From assembly GCF_034043515.1 (NCBI RefSeq), contig NZ_CP138214.1, forward strand, positions 3,534,001 to 3,598,000: 64,000 nucleotides of DNA, given 5' to 3'. Source of the stretch: Pseudomonas sp. MUP55 (GTDB lineage Bacteria > Pseudomonadota > Gammaproteobacteria > Pseudomonadales > Pseudomonadaceae). The translations under genes were made by a program, and so were the position numbers. Below the pieces are notes generated by a model. It ran no database searches. It was not told the DNA's origin and worked only from the letters and a program-made list of their open reading frames with translations. Shown piece by piece: positions 1 to 10,953 of this stretch (the stretch's first letter is position 1; each line of letters starts with the position of its first letter).

Positions 1-301
1 GCTGGTCGTCGGCCAGGGCAACGAGCACCCGCTGCTGTTCTCCGGCGCCCTGCTCGCTTCGGAAATCTATTGGGTCAACCCGATCGACCTAAGCACTCCG
101 CGCCGCCTGACCGCCAAAGTGCGCTATCGCCAGAGCGACCAGCCGTGCACCCTGGAAAAAACCGCTACCGGCTACCGTGCCACGTTTGATGACCCGCAAC
201 GCGCGGTCACGCCGGGCCAGTCCGTGGTGTTCTATGACGGCGAAGTCTGCCTGGGCGGCGGTGTGATTGAAGTGGCGCAAGCCTGGAGCAACCCGGCATG
301 A
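1..301 (+). CDS. mnmA: tRNA-specific 2-thiouridylase MnmA, C-terminal part
   Basis: Only the last ~99 residues lie in the window; the frame enters from the left edge. MnmA makes 2-thiouridine at the wobble position of Lys, Glu and Gln tRNAs, using ATP and a sulfur relay, in the cytoplasm. What is visible is the C-terminal beta-barrel domain: the stretches [10 protein letters not shown] and [19 protein letters not shown] are typical of the end of MnmA. The catalytic cysteines and PP-loop lie upstream of the window. The stop overlaps the next start (ATGA), so it is translationally coupled to hflD, the usual gamma-proteobacterial order mnmA-hflD-purB. Confidence 0.93.
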   Translation, partial: LVVGQGNEHPLLFSGALLASEIYWVNPIDLSTPRRLTAKVRYRQSDQPCTLEKTATGYRATFDDPQRAVTPGQSVVFYDGEVCLGGGVIEVAQAWSNPA

Positions 302-921
302 GCCCGACCCAGGAGCAATTGACCGCGCTGGGTGGGGTTTTCCTCGCCGCCGTACTGGTGGACAAGATCGCCAAGACCGGCCAGGTCACCGAGGCGGGCC
401 TGACCTGCATGCTCGGCAGCCTGCTGATCCGCGACCCCAAGGACACCCTTGAAGTCTACGGTGGCGACGACCTGGCGCTGCGTGAAGGCTACCGTGCGCT
501 GATCGGCGCCCTGGAACGCGACCCGAGCACCTTGCAGCGCGAGCCGTTGCGCTATGCATTGTCGATGCTCGGTCTTGAGCGCCAACTGGCCAAGCGCGAG
601 GACATGCTTGAGACCATCGGCAAGCGCCTGCCGCAGATCCAGTCCCAGGTGGAGCACTTCGGCCCGGCCCACGAAAACGTGATCGCCGCCTGCGGCGCGC
701 TTTACCAGGACACCTTGAGCACCTTGCGCCAGCGTATCCAGGTGCATGGCGACATGCGCAACCTGCAGCAACCGAACAACGCCTCGAAAATCCGCGCCCT
801 GCTGCTGGCGGGGATTCGTTCGGCGCGCTTGTGGCGCCAACTGGGCGGCCACCGCTGGCAGCTGGTGATCAGCCGACGCAAATTGCTCAAAGAGCTTTAC
901 CCGTTGATGCGCAACGAATAA
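298..921 (+). CDS. hflD: High frequency lysogenization protein HflD
   Basis: 207 residues, the usual length of HflD, a mostly helical peripheral membrane protein known in E. coli for influencing lambda lysogeny by binding CII. Its normal cellular role is unclear. It begins at the ATG overlapping the mnmA stop. The sequence is alpha-helical with no membrane segments and ends in a basic tail ([16 protein letters not shown]). Recognition rests on the sequence and on the conserved position between mnmA and purB. Confidence 0.9.
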   Translation: MSPTQEQLTALGGVFLAAVLVDKIAKTGQVTEAGLTCMLGSLLIRDPKDTLEVYGGDDLALREGYRALIGALERDPSTLQREPLRYALSMLGLERQLAKREDMLETIGKRLPQIQSQVEHFGPAHENVIAACGALYQDTLSTLRQRIQVHGDMRNLQQPNNASKIRALLLAGIRSARLWRQLGGHRWQLVISRRKLLKELYPLMRNE

Positions 922-959
922 GTCGTATCAGCAGACCCTTTTCAAGCCGTTACGCGTAA

Positions 960-2417
<1,458 letters not shown>

Positions 2418-2437
2418 TCAGCGCACGACCCTTTAAG

Positions 2438-2464
2438 ACGCCCGGCCGCGCCGGGCGTTTTTAT
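2438..2464 (+). terminator. Rho-independent terminator of purB
   Basis: Perfect 9-bp GC-rich stem (ACGCCCGGC / GCCGGGCGT) with a 3-nt loop followed directly by a T run, 20 bases after the purB stop. Confidence 0.9.
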
Positions 2465-2501
2465 TCCCGTCTTAAAAGTGCTTTTTTTCAATAGGTTACA
2501 C

Positions 2502-3668
2502 ATGAATCCTGATATTCCTCTTCAACTTCTGGGCGGCATCACGGCACGGGAATTCCTGCGCGACTACTGGCAGAAAAAACCACTGCTGATCCGCCAGGCC
2601 ATCCCTGATTTCGAAAGCCCGATCGACGCCGACGAACTGGCCGGCCTGGCCCTGGAAGAAGAAGTCGAGTCGCGCCTGGTGATCGAACACGGCGAACGTC
2701 CGTGGGAGCTGCGTCGCGGCCCGTTCGCCGAAGACGCCTTCAGCACCCTGCCCGAGCGTGAGTGGACCCTGCTGGTGCAGGCGGTCGACCAGTTCGTGCC
2801 GGAAGTTGCCGAATTGCTCGAAAACTTCCGCTTCCTGCCGAGCTGGCGCATCGACGACGTGATGATCAGCTTCGCCGCGCCGGGTGGCAGCGTCGGTCCG
2901 CACTTCGACAACTACGACGTATTCCTGCTGCAGGCCCAAGGCAAGCGCAACTGGAAGATCGGCCAGATGTGCAACTCTGAAAGTGCGCTGCTGCAGCACG
3001 CCGACCTGCGCATCCTCGCTGAATTCGAAGAAAGCGCCGAATGGGTGCTGGAGCCGGGCGACATGCTGTACCTGCCGCCGCGCCTGGCGCACTTCGGCAT
3101 TGCCGAAGACGACTGCATGACCTACTCGGTAGGCTTCCGCGCCCCGAGCGCGGCCGAAGTGCTGACCCACTTCACCGACTTCCTCAGCCAGTACCTGACC
3201 GACGAAGAGCGCTACACCGACGCCGACGCCCAGCCGGTCAGCGACCCGCACCAGATCCAGAGCGACGCCCTGGACCGCCTCAAGAGCCTGTTGGCCGAGC
3301 ACATGAGCGACGAGCGCATGCTGCTGACCTGGTTCGGCCAGTTCATGACCGAACCGCGCTACCCGGAGCTGGTGGCGGGCGAAGAGGTGGGCGAGGAGGA
3401 TTTCATCAGCAGCCTGCAAGACGGCGCGATCCTGGTACGCAACCCAAGCGCGCGCCTGGCCTGGTCGGAAGTGGACGACGATGTGCTGCTGTTCGCCAGC
3501 GGCCAGAGCCGTTACCTGCCGGGCAAACTGCGCGAACTGCTGAAGCTGGTGTGCTCGGCAGACGCCCTGCACAGCGAAAACCTCGGCGTTTGGCTGGCCG
3601 ACGAAGACGGTCGCGACTTGCTGTGCGAACTGGTCAAGCAAGGCAGCCTGGGGTTTGCGGATGAATAA
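2502..3668 (+). CDS. roxA: Ribosomal protein L16 arginine hydroxylase (RoxA/YcfD, JmjC cupin)
   Basis: 388 residues, Fe(II)/2-oxoglutarate oxygenase. The E. coli homologue YcfD hydroxylates an arginine of ribosomal protein L16. The JmjC/cupin metal triad is visible: H134 and D136 in GPHFDNYD, and H197 in PPRLAHFGIA. The motif SFAAPGGSVGPHFDNYDVF and the C-terminal winged-helix-like region fit the ROX family. The start at 2502 (MNPDIPLQLL) is preferred to the in-frame codon at 2478. Its last codons overlap the start of the acetyltransferase gene, which suggests coupled translation. Confidence 0.9.
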   Translation: MNPDIPLQLLGGITAREFLRDYWQKKPLLIRQAIPDFESPIDADELAGLALEEEVESRLVIEHGERPWELRRGPFAEDAFSTLPEREWTLLVQAVDQFVPEVAELLENFRFLPSWRIDDVMISFAAPGGSVGPHFDNYDVFLLQAQGKRNWKIGQMCNSESALLQHADLRILAEFEESAEWVLEPGDMLYLPPRLAHFGIAEDDCMTYSVGFRAPSAAEVLTHFTDFLSQYLTDEERYTDADAQPVSDPHQIQSDALDRLKSLLAEHMSDERMLLTWFGQFMTEPRYPELVAGEEVGEEDFISSLQDGAILVRNPSARLAWSEVDDDVLLFASGQSRYLPGKLRELLKLVCSADALHSENLGVWLADEDGRDLLCELVKQGSLGFADE

Positions 3669-4083
3669 GATTCACGTAAGTGTCGCGGACTGGCGAAAGG
3701 ATATCGACGAGATTCGGCGCATTCGTGAAGCGGTATTTATCGCTGAACAATCGGTTCCACCGGAGCTTGAATGGGATGCGGACGACGCCGGCGCCATGCA
3801 TTTCCTGGCATTCGAAGGCGACTTTCCGATTGGCACGGCTCGTTTGCTGCCCAGTGGCGAGATCGGGCGCGTCTCGGTGCTCAAGGACTGGCGCGGGCTG
3901 AAGGTCGGCGACAAGCTGATGGAAGCAGTGATTGGCCAGGCTGAGCAACGCGGCCAGACCAGGCAGTTTCTCAGTGCGCAAGTGTACGCGGCGCCGTTTT
4001 ATGAGCGACTGGGCTTCAAGATCGTCAGCGAGGAATTCCTGGAAGTCGGGATTCCTCATGTCGATATGGTGCGTGAGGGCTGA
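3661..4083 (+). CDS. GNAT family N-acetyltransferase
   Basis: 140 residues. The acetyl-CoA binding core is visible as RVSVLKDWRGLKVGDKLMEA (the R/Q-x-x-G-x-G/A type loop), followed by the beta-bulge/helix region ending in FYERLGFKIVSEEFLEVGIPH, resembling YjcF/ElaA-like single-domain GNATs. The substrate cannot be told from the sequence. The start overlaps the end of roxA by 8 bases, and the same order is seen in related genomes (inferred from memory of P. aeruginosa gene order). No dedicated promoter is apparent. Confidence 0.85.
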   Translation: MNKIHVSVADWRKDIDEIRRIREAVFIAEQSVPPELEWDADDAGAMHFLAFEGDFPIGTARLLPSGEIGRVSVLKDWRGLKVGDKLMEAVIGQAEQRGQTRQFLSAQVYAAPFYERLGFKIVSEEFLEVGIPHVDMVREG

Positions 4084-4103
4084 TTCCAGACCGCGTCGCC
4101 ACC

Positions 4104-4168
4104 ATCGGGGGCAAGCCCCCTTCCACACTTGACCGCGTGGTCATTGTGGGAGGGGGCTTGCCCCCGAT
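4104..4168. repeat. REP pair (inverted REP palindromes)
   Basis: Two inverted copies of the element ATCGGGGGCAAGCCCCC(T)TCCCACA separated by ~13 bases, 20 bases after the acetyltransferase gene. The same unit recurs throughout the window in intergenic DNA. Confidence 0.9.
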
Positions 4169-4296
4169 GACTATTTCAGCAACACCCCAAAATGCCCTGC
4201 CATGCCAGGGCATTTTGCCGTCTACGATTCAACTTGCGCGCTGCCACGCCGACAAACTGGCACTATCACGCCAAATGACTCGCAGAGATCACGGAC

Positions 4297-5034
4297 ATGT
4301 CCCTACGCACCCTGCTCACCGCCCTCCTCCTGACCGCGAGCGTCTCGGCCATGGCCGACACCCAGGTGGTCAACCTGAGCAACCGCACCAGCGCCGACCT
4401 GCTGCCGGTCGCGCAGAATTTCATCGGCAAGGACGGCACCGTCAGCGCCTACGGCAACCAACTGATCGTCAACGCCGAACCGAGCAAGATCGAGGCGTTG
4501 CGCGCGCTGCTTGGCCAATTGGACACGCCCGCCAAGCGCTTGCTGATCACCGTCGACACCAATGAAAACAATCAGCAGAACAGCGGCGACAGCCAGACCC
4601 GCATCATCAGCTACGGCACCACCAGCCGCGACGGCGGGATCCAGCAGATCCAGGCCAGTGAAGGCGTACCCGCGCTGATCCAGGTCGGCCAAAGCGTACC
4701 GCTGACCACCACCCAGCAGGACAGCTACGGGCGCCTGCAGAACCAGACCCAGTATCGCAATGTCACCCAGGGCTTTTACGTGACCGCAAGCGTCACCGGC
4801 GAGACCGTTCACCTCGCCATCAGTACCAACCGTGACCGCATGAGCCAGGAACGTCCCGATGTAGTGAACGTACAAAGTACCGACACAAGCGTCAGCGGTC
4901 GCCTGGGCGAGTGGATCACCCTGGCTGGCATCAACCGTGAAACTCAAGCCGACAAATCCTCTACAACCCGCAGCTACTCTACTCAGGGCCGCGATGACCT
5001 GACGGTGCGGGTCAAAGTCGACACGCTGAACTGA
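4297..5034 (+). CDS. Periplasmic protein with a secretin/NolW-type N domain
   Basis: 245 residues with a clear signal peptide (cut after about residue 20, VSAMA-DT). The domain at about 22-85 (VVNLSNRTSADLLPVAQNF ... NQLIVNAEPSKIEALRALL ... RLLITVD) has the pattern of secretin N domains, which pack as rings in type II/III secretion and pilus secretins. The C-terminal half (about 110-245) is beta-rich, like the region just before a secretin barrel, but there is no secretin pore domain and no secretion genes nearby. Exported; function unknown. It stands alone between a REP pair and the aceA leader, as in P. aeruginosa upstream of aceA. Confidence 0.75.
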   Translation: MSLRTLLTALLLTASVSAMADTQVVNLSNRTSADLLPVAQNFIGKDGTVSAYGNQLIVNAEPSKIEALRALLGQLDTPAKRLLITVDTNENNQQNSGDSQTRIISYGTTSRDGGIQQIQASEGVPALIQVGQSVPLTTTQQDSYGRLQNQTQYRNVTQGFYVTASVTGETVHLAISTNRDRMSQERPDVVNVQSTDTSVSGRLGEWITLAGINRETQADKSSTTRSYSTQGRDDLTVRVKVDTLN

Positions 5035-5074
5035 AGCACCGAAAACTGACTGGCGAGTCGTATTAGACCAAAGA

Positions 5075-5100
5075 TGTAGTGCTTTAAAAAAAGCACTACA
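5075..5100. repeat. Perfect hairpin after the secretin-N-domain gene
   Basis: 11-bp perfect inverted repeat (TGTAGTGCTTT / AAAGCACTACA) around an AAAA loop, 40 bases downstream of the stop. It lacks a T run on the + strand, so terminator function is uncertain. Confidence 0.6.
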
Positions 5101-5106
5101 AAACGT

Positions 5107-5135
5107 TTGACGAGCCAAAAAAGCATGGGCATGAT
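5107..5135 (+). promoter_or_regulatory. Candidate sigma-70 promoter for the aceA leader
   Basis: TTGACG, 17-bp spacer, CATGAT. The spacing is ideal, the -35 is good and the -10 matches 4 of 6. It would start transcription near 5142, about 390 bases before aceA. Confidence 0.4.
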
Positions 5136-5141
5136 GGCCTC

Positions 5142-5400
5142 GCTCCCGCTAATCAGGGGCCCTGGCAAGGGCCTTCGGATCGTCGCTCTAAACTACCCAC
5201 CTGAGCCGATTCGTGTCTGTACCGCCCACAAGGTGTGTTTGACGTTGGTTGCGACTGGAACGAAGTTGTCCCGAGGGACGGAAGCTAACCAGGTAACCCG
5301 GCTACACACTGATGGATCGTACCAAGGCCCACGATGCCCGAAGACCGTTCGCAGTTTGCCCTTACCTGCTCAATTTCCCCCTTGAGCCGATCGTTCATCC
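5142..5400 (+). ncRNA. Candidate structured leader or small RNA upstream of aceA
   Basis: The ~500 bases between the secretin-N-domain gene and aceA have no credible gene but contain several hairpins: 5158-5173 (6-bp stem, GGCA loop), 5268-5279 (GTCCC/GGGAC) and 5368-5387 (GCTCAA/TTGAGC). The motif TGAGCCGAT(T)CG occurs near both ends (~5202 and ~5383). A promoter-like sequence lies just upstream. It could be a long aceA 5' UTR or a separate small RNA; no Rfam family was recognised. From 5400 to 5530 only the aceA ribosome-binding region (GAGG about 10 bases before the start) is apparent. Confidence 0.3.
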
Positions 5401-5530
5401 CGTCGCCCTCCCCGTCAGACCCGGCTTGACCGCCCAAGCTTCTGGTCAGCGAGCAGCCATAACCACGTACTGACTACGCGGCTGGCAAATGGAATTTTCC
5501 ACCTAGACCTATGCGACGAGGTTTTTCCCC

Positions 5531-6856
5531 ATGGCACTGACACGCGAACAGCAAATTGCAGCCCTTGAAAAAGACTGGGCTGAAAACCCACGCTGGAAAG
5601 GCGTGACCCGCGCTTATTCCGCTGTTGACGTCGTCCGCCTGCGTGGCTCGGTCCAGCCTGAGCACACCTTTGCAAAACTCGGCGCCGAGAAGCTGTGGAA
5701 CCTGGTCACCCAAGGTGCCAAGCCGTCCTTCCGTCCCGACAAAGATTTCGTCAACTGCATGGGCGCCCTCACTGGCGGCCAGGCAGTACAACAGGTAAAA
5801 GCCGGTATCCAGGCGATCTACCTGTCCGGCTGGCAAGTGGCAGCGGACAACAACTCCGCTGAATCCATGTACCCCGACCAATCGCTGTACCCGGTGGACT
5901 CCGTACCGACCGTGGTCAAGCGCATCAACAACTCGTTCCGCCGTGCCGACCAGATCCAGTGGAAAGCCGGCAAGAACCCGGGCGATGAAGGCTACATCGA
6001 CTACTTCGCCCCTATCGTGGCGGACGCTGAAGCCGGTTTCGGTGGCGTACTCAACGCCTACGAACTGATGAAAAGCATGATCGAGGCTGGCGCTGCCGGC
6101 GTGCACTTCGAAGACCAGCTGGCTTCGGTGAAAAAATGCGGCCACATGGGCGGCAAGGTTCTGGTGCCCACTCAGGAAGCCGTACAGAAGCTCACCGCTG
6201 CCCGCCTGGCCGCTGACGTTGCCGGTACGCCAACCATCATCCTGGCGCGCACCGACGCCAACGCCGCCGACCTGTTGACCTCGGACTGCGACCCGTACGA
6301 CCAGCCGTTCGTGACCGGCCAGCGCACCCAGGAAGGCTTCTACAAAGTGCGCGCCGGTCTTGACCAGGCGATCGCCCGTGGCCTGGCCTACGCGCCCTAT
6401 GCCGACCTGATCTGGTGCGAAACCGCCAAGCCGGACCTGGACGAAGCCCGCCGCTTCGCCGAAGCGATCAAAAAGGAATACCCGGACCAACTGCTGTCCT
6501 ACAACTGCTCGCCTTCCTTCAACTGGAAGAAGAACCTGGACGACGCGACCATCGCCAAGTTCCAGCGCGAACTGTCCGCCATGGGCTACAAGCACCAGTT
6601 CATTACCCTGGCCGGCATTCACAACATGTGGCACAGCATGTTCAACCTGGCGCACGACTACGCCCGCAACGACATGACCGCCTACGTGAAGCTGCAGGAG
6701 CAGGAGTTCGCTGACGCCGCCAAGGGCTACACCTTTGTGGCGCACCAGCAGGAAGTGGGCACCGGCTACTTCGACGACATGACCACCGTCATCCAGGGTG
6801 GCACCTCGTCCGTCACCGCGCTGACCGGTTCCACCGAAGAAGAGCAGTTCCACTAA
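5531..6856 (+). CDS. aceA: Isocitrate lyase
   Basis: 441 residues. It cleaves isocitrate to glyoxylate and succinate, the first step of the glyoxylate shunt needed for growth on acetate and fatty acids. The family signature [13 protein letters not shown] carries the catalytic cysteine, NCSPSFNW is the second conserved loop, and [10 protein letters not shown] is near the N-terminus. The length and these motifs fit the short (E. coli-like) class. GAGG sits at the right distance before the ATG. It is a single-gene unit with a long leader and its own terminator. Confidence 0.96.
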   Translation: MALTREQQIAALEKDWAENPRWKGVTRAYSAVDVVRLRGSVQPEHTFAKLGAEKLWNLVTQGAKPSFRPDKDFVNCMGALTGGQAVQQVKAGIQAIYLSGWQVAADNNSAESMYPDQSLYPVDSVPTVVKRINNSFRRADQIQWKAGKNPGDEGYIDYFAPIVADAEAGFGGVLNAYELMKSMIEAGAAGVHFEDQLASVKKCGHMGGKVLVPTQEAVQKLTAARLAADVAGTPTIILARTDANAADLLTSDCDPYDQPFVTGQRTQEGFYKVRAGLDQAIARGLAYAPYADLIWCETAKPDLDEARRFAEAIKKEYPDQLLSYNCSPSFNWKKNLDDATIAKFQRELSAMGYKHQFITLAGIHNMWHSMFNLAHDYARNDMTAYVKLQEQEFADAAKGYTFVAHQQEVGTGYFDDMTTVIQGGTSSVTALTGSTEEEQFH

Positions 6857-6919
6857 GCATCGCGTACACGGCCATTGCGGCCCCAGGGAAGACCTAACCG
6901 CAGTGCCGCACAACAATCA

Positions 6920-6947
6920 CGCCCCGACTGGTTCGGGGCGTTTTTTT
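6920..6947 (+). terminator. Rho-independent terminator of aceA
   Basis: 8-bp stem (CGCCCCGA / TCGGGGCG) with a 5-nt loop followed by seven T. Confidence 0.93.
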
Positions 6948-6970
6948 GCCCCCAGCAGCACTAAAATTAA

Positions 6971-7061
6971 ATGTGGGAGGGGGCTTGCCCCCGATTGCAG
7001 TGGATCAGCAACACAAGCGTCGACTGACACACCGCGATCGGGGGCAAGCCCCCTCCCACAT
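6971..7061. repeat. REP pair (REPIN-like)
   Basis: Two inverted REP copies (ATGTGGGAGGGGGCTTGCCC ... and its inverse) about 40 bases apart, between the aceA terminator and the nuo promoter region. The remaining part of this 640-base gap, 7062-7497, has no gene; it is AT-richer and should hold the nuo promoter. Confidence 0.9.
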
Positions 7062-7220
7062 CGGAATGCGATCAGCCTGAAGATTCTGCGCAAAAGATTG
7101 ATCCAGAGCGGTATGCGCCCAGGTCCGATCGGTTAAAAGAACCGCTGCGGCAACTAAACAGCATTCAAGCAAGTAACGGTAACTTCCCCGCCACATGAGA
7201 AACATTCGCTTAAAACCTGC

Positions 7221-7239
7221 GCAAACAATATTCATTATC
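7221..7239. promoter_or_regulatory. Fur-box-like sequence upstream of nuoA
   Basis: On the minus strand this 19-mer begins GATAATGAATATTG and matches the classical 19-bp Fur box at 13 of 19 positions by eye. It lies ~260 bases before nuoA in the AT-rich part of the gap. Iron control of the Fe-S-rich complex I is plausible but unproven. Confidence 0.25.
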
Positions 7240-7497
7240 ATTTGGCGCGCGAAAACTTCGTTACAGCTAAAACAAAACACATTTGATAAAAAGCCGCCTA
7301 ATGCCCACTACGCAAGGGCTTGAGCCCCACAAAGGTGCACTATGTGCTTATTCCGTCGAATAATTTCGCTACAGGAATTTTACTTGCCCGGTGTTTAGCC
7401 ATAAAATCACCGCGATTGATTGCAGTGCGACATATCGTCACTGCATCGTTACTTTTTCGAGCTCAGAGACCTTTGCTCTCTGTTAAGGATTTCCAGC

Positions 7498-7911
7498 ATG
7501 ACCGACGCGACAGGACTCATGGCCCACAACTGGGGCTTTGCCATTTTCCTCCTCGGTGTTGTAGGCCTTTGCGCCTTCATGCTCGGCGTCTCCAGCCTCC
7601 TCGGGTCAAAAGCCTGGGGCCGCAGCAAAAACGAACCGTTCGAGTCCGGCATGCTACCTACAGGTGGCGCCCGCTTGCGGCTCTCAGCAAAATTCTATCT
7701 GGTCGCGATGCTCTTCGTGATCTTCGATATCGAAGCCCTCTTTCTCTTTGCCTGGTCTGTGTCCGTTCGCGAAAGCGGCTGGACCGGATTCGTCGAAGCC
7801 CTCGTTTTCATAGCAATTCTGTTGGCAGGTCTTGTCTACCTATTTCGAGTGGGCGCCCTTGACTGGGCTCCGGAAGCTCGTCGTAAGCGGCAAGCGAAGC
7901 TGAAACAATGA
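7498..7911 (+). CDS. nuoA: NADH-quinone oxidoreductase subunit A
   Basis: 137 residues, first gene of the complex I operon. It is an inner-membrane subunit with three helices (about residues 12-35, 64-89, 98-118) near the quinone site. The family hallmark FDIEALF sits at 76-82 in helix 2, and [16 protein letters not shown] is the conserved loop. The start at 7498 ([14 protein letters not shown]) has an AAGGAT ribosome-binding site; a longer in-frame reading from 7420 lacks family similarity. Confidence 0.95.
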   Translation: MTDATGLMAHNWGFAIFLLGVVGLCAFMLGVSSLLGSKAWGRSKNEPFESGMLPTGGARLRLSAKFYLVAMLFVIFDIEALFLFAWSVSVRESGWTGFVEALVFIAILLAGLVYLFRVGALDWAPEARRKRQAKLKQ

Positions 7912-7921
7912 GGCTTTGGCG

Positions 7922-8596
7922 ATGCAATACAATCTCACCAGGATCGACCCGGATGCTCCTAACGAGCAGTACCCCATCGGCGAACGGGAAACCGTTTCCG
8001 ACCCGTTAGAAGACCAAGTCCACAAAAACATCTACATGGGCAAGCTCGAAGACGTGCTGAGTGGCGCGGTCAACTGGGGGCGTAAAAACTCCCTGTGGCC
8101 GTACAACTTCGGCCTTTCGTGCTGCTACGTGGAAATGACCACCGCCTTCACGGCGCCCCACGACATCGCGCGCTTTGGCGCCGAAGTTATCCGGGCATCG
8201 CCGCGTCAGGCGGATTTCATGGTTATCGCCGGTACCTGCTTCATCAAGATGGCGCCGATCATTCAGCGTCTCTATGAGCAAATGCTCGAACCCAAGTGGG
8301 TGATCTCCATGGGTTCGTGCGCCAACTCCGGTGGCATGTACGACATCTACTCGGTCGTTCAAGGGGTGGACAAGTTCCTGCCCGTGGACGTCTACGTGCC
8401 TGGCTGCCCGCCCCGTCCCGAAGCATTCCTGCAAGGCTTGATGCTGCTGCAGGAATCGATTGGCAAGGAGCGTCGCCCACTTTCCTGGGTGGTCGGTGAT
8501 CAAGGCGTATACCGCGCCGAGATGCCGTCTCAAAAGGAACAGCGCCGCGAACAGCGTATTCAGGTCACCAACCTGCGCAGCCCCGACGAAGTCTGA
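7922..8596 (+). CDS. nuoB: NADH-quinone oxidoreductase subunit B
   Basis: 224 residues, peripheral-arm subunit that binds the terminal 4Fe-4S cluster N2, the electron donor to quinone. The four ligands are visible: the tandem cysteines C67-C68 in [10 protein letters not shown]133 in [10 protein letters not shown] and C162 in VPGCPPRPE. The ATG at 7922 is used; a TTG two codons earlier is in frame but less likely. It follows nuoA by 10 bases. Confidence 0.96.
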   Translation: MQYNLTRIDPDAPNEQYPIGERETVSDPLEDQVHKNIYMGKLEDVLSGAVNWGRKNSLWPYNFGLSCCYVEMTTAFTAPHDIARFGAEVIRASPRQADFMVIAGTCFIKMAPIIQRLYEQMLEPKWVISMGSCANSGGMYDIYSVVQGVDKFLPVDVYVPGCPPRPEAFLQGLMLLQESIGKERRPLSWVVGDQGVYRAEMPSQKEQRREQRIQVTNLRSPDEV

Positions 8597-8668
8597 TCCA
8601 GCCCGCTTCTTTTTATAGAACGAAAACCTGGCTTCATTCTTTACGTTGACCGAAAGCGATAAAAAACC

Positions 8669-10453
8669 ATGACTACAGGCAGTGCTCTACGCATCCCGCC
8701 TTATAAGGCAGACGACCAGGATGTGGTCGTCGAACTCAATAACCGTTTTGGCCCTGACGCCTTCACCGCCCAGGCCACACGCACCGGCATGCCGGTGCTG
8801 TGGGTGGCGCGTGCCAGGCTTGTCGAAGTCCTGACCTTCCTGCGCAACCTGCCCAAGCCGTACGTCATGCTCTATGACCTGCATGGCGTGGACGAGCGTC
8901 TGCGCACCAAGCGTCAGGGCCTGCCGAGCGGCGCCGATTTCACCGTGTTCTACCACTTGATGTCGCTGGAACGTAACAGCGACGTGATGCTCAAGGTCGC
9001 GCTGTCCGAGGGCGACCTGAGCATGCCGAGCGTGACCGGTATCTGGCCGAACGCCAACTGGTACGAGCGCGAAGTCTGGGACATGTTCGGTATCGACTTC
9101 CCCGGCCACCCGCACCTGTCGCGCATCATGATGCCGCCGACCTGGGAAGGTCACCCGCTGCGCAAGGACTTCCCTGCTCGCGCCACCGAATTCGACCCGT
9201 TCACCCTCAACCTGGCCAAGCAGCAGCTCGAAGAAGAGTCTGCGCGCTTCCGCCCGGAAGACTGGGGCATGAAGCGTTCCGGCACCAACGAGGACTACAT
9301 GTTCCTCAACCTGGGCCCGAACCACCCTTCGGCTCACGGTGCGTTCCGTATCATCCTGCAACTGGACGGCGAAGAGATCGTCGACTGCGTTCCGGACATC
9401 GGCTACCACCACCGTGGTGCCGAGAAGATGGCCGAGCGCCAGTCCTGGCACAGCTATATCCCCTACACCGACCGTATCGACTACCTCGGCGGCGTGATGA
9501 ACAACCTGCCGTACGTGCTCTCGGTCGAGAAGCTGGCCGGCATCACCGTACCGGACCGCGTCGACACCATCCGCATCATGATGGCCGAGTTCTTCCGGAT
9601 CACCAGCCACCTGCTGTTCCTGGGTACCTATATCCAGGACGTCGGCGCCATGACCCCGGTGTTCTTCACCTTCACCGACCGTCAACGCGCCTACAAGGTC
9701 ATCGAAGCCATCACCGGTTTCCGCCTGCACCCGGCCTGGTACCGAATCGGCGGCGTGGCCCACGACCTGCCCAATGGCTGGGAGCGCCTGGTCAAGGAAT
9801 TCGTCGAGTGGATGCCCAAGCGTCTGGACGAATACCAGAAGGCCGCGCTGGATAACAGCATCCTCAAGGGCCGTACCATCGGCGTGGCCCAGTACAACAC
9901 CAAAGAGGCCCTGGAATGGGGCGTCACCGGTGCCGGCCTGCGTTCCACCGGGCTCGATTTCGACCTGCGCAAGGCGCGCCCGTACTCCGGCTACCAGAAC
10001 TTCGAGTTCGAAATTCCGACAGCCGTGAATGGCGATGCCTACGACCGTTGCATCGTGCGCGTCGAAGAAATGCGCCAGAGCCTGAAGATCATCGAGCAGT
10101 GCATGCGCAACATGCCGGCAGGCCCGTACAAGGCGGATCACCCGCTGACCACGCCGCCGCCCAAAGAGCGCACGCTGCAGCACATCGAAACCCTGATCAC
10201 GCACTTCCTGCAGGTTTCGTGGGGCCCGGTCATGCCGGCCAACGAGTCCTTCCAGATGATTGAAGCGACCAAGGGCATCAACAGTTATTACCTGACGAGC
10301 GATGGCGGCACCATGAGCTACCGCACCCGGATTCGCACCCCAAGCTTCCCGCACTTGCAGCAGATCCCTTCGGTGATCAAAGGCGAGATGGTCGCGGACT
10401 TGATTGCGTACCTGGGTAGTATCGATTTCGTTATGGCCGACGTGGACCGCTAA
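8669..10453 (+). CDS. nuoC: NADH-quinone oxidoreductase fused subunit C/D
   Basis: 594 residues, a natural fusion of NuoC (about 1-190, with [18 protein letters not shown] and HPLRKDFP) and NuoD (about 210-594, with [15 protein letters not shown] and the C-terminal [15 protein letters not shown]), as in E. coli and other Pseudomonas. NuoD forms part of the quinone pocket against NuoB and NuoH and is related to [NiFe] hydrogenase large subunits. 72 bases separate it from nuoB; no terminator was seen there. Confidence 0.96.
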   Translation: MTTGSALRIPPYKADDQDVVVELNNRFGPDAFTAQATRTGMPVLWVARARLVEVLTFLRNLPKPYVMLYDLHGVDERLRTKRQGLPSGADFTVFYHLMSLERNSDVMLKVALSEGDLSMPSVTGIWPNANWYEREVWDMFGIDFPGHPHLSRIMMPPTWEGHPLRKDFPARATEFDPFTLNLAKQQLEEESARFRPEDWGMKRSGTNEDYMFLNLGPNHPSAHGAFRIILQLDGEEIVDCVPDIGYHHRGAEKMAERQSWHSYIPYTDRIDYLGGVMNNLPYVLSVEKLAGITVPDRVDTIRIMMAEFFRITSHLLFLGTYIQDVGAMTPVFFTFTDRQRAYKVIEAITGFRLHPAWYRIGGVAHDLPNGWERLVKEFVEWMPKRLDEYQKAALDNSILKGRTIGVAQYNTKEALEWGVTGAGLRSTGLDFDLRKARPYSGYQNFEFEIPTAVNGDAYDRCIVRVEEMRQSLKIIEQCMRNMPAGPYKADHPLTTPPPKERTLQHIETLITHFLQVSWGPVMPANESFQMIEATKGINSYYLTSDGGTMSYRTRIRTPSFPHLQQIPSVIKGEMVADLIAYLGSIDFVMADVDR

Positions 10454-10455
10454 GC

Positions 10456-10953
10456 ATGAACAGCACGCTTATCCAGACAGACCGTTTCACCTTGAGTGAA
10501 ACCGAGCGCTCGGCCATCGAGCACGAGCTGCATCACTACGAAGACCCGCGCGCGGCGTCGATCGAAGCCTTGAAGATCGTGCAAAAGGAACGTGGCTGGG
10601 TGCCGGACGGCGCCCTCTACGCCATCGGCGAGATCCTTGGCATCCCGGCCAGCGACGTTGAAGGCGTGGCGACGTTCTACAGCCAGATCTTCCGCCAGCC
10701 GGTCGGCCGCCACATCATTCGGGTGTGCGACAGCATGGTCTGCTACATCGGTGGCCACGAATCCGTGGTCAGCGAGATCCAGGCCAAGCTGGGCATCGGC
10801 CTGGGCCAGACCACCGCAGACGGCCGCTTCACGCTGCTGCCGGTGTGCTGCCTGGGCAACTGCGACAAGGCGCCGGCGTTGATGATCGACGACGACACAT
10901 TCGGTGACGTGCAGCCTGCTGGCGTGACCCAATTGCTCGAGGGCTACCCATGA
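10456..10953 (+). CDS. nuoE: NADH-quinone oxidoreductase subunit E
   Basis: 165 residues, thioredoxin-like 2Fe-2S protein of the NADH-oxidising module, carrying cluster N1a. Ligands C91 and C96 in [11 protein letters not shown], and C132 and C136 in [12 protein letters not shown], are present. It starts 2 bases after the nuoCD stop and overlaps nuoF by 4 bases. Confidence 0.95.
   Translation: MNSTLIQTDRFTLSETERSAIEHELHHYEDPRAASIEALKIVQKERGWVPDGALYAIGEILGIPASDVEGVATFYSQIFRQPVGRHIIRVCDSMVCYIGGHESVVSEIQAKLGIGLGQTTADGRFTLLPVCCLGNCDKAPALMIDDDTFGDVQPAGVTQLLEGYP

Noticed and set aside
5107..5385. 92-codon frame in the aceA leader
   Set aside because: No ribosome-binding site, no family resemblance, composition unlike coding DNA; hairpins fit RNA better.
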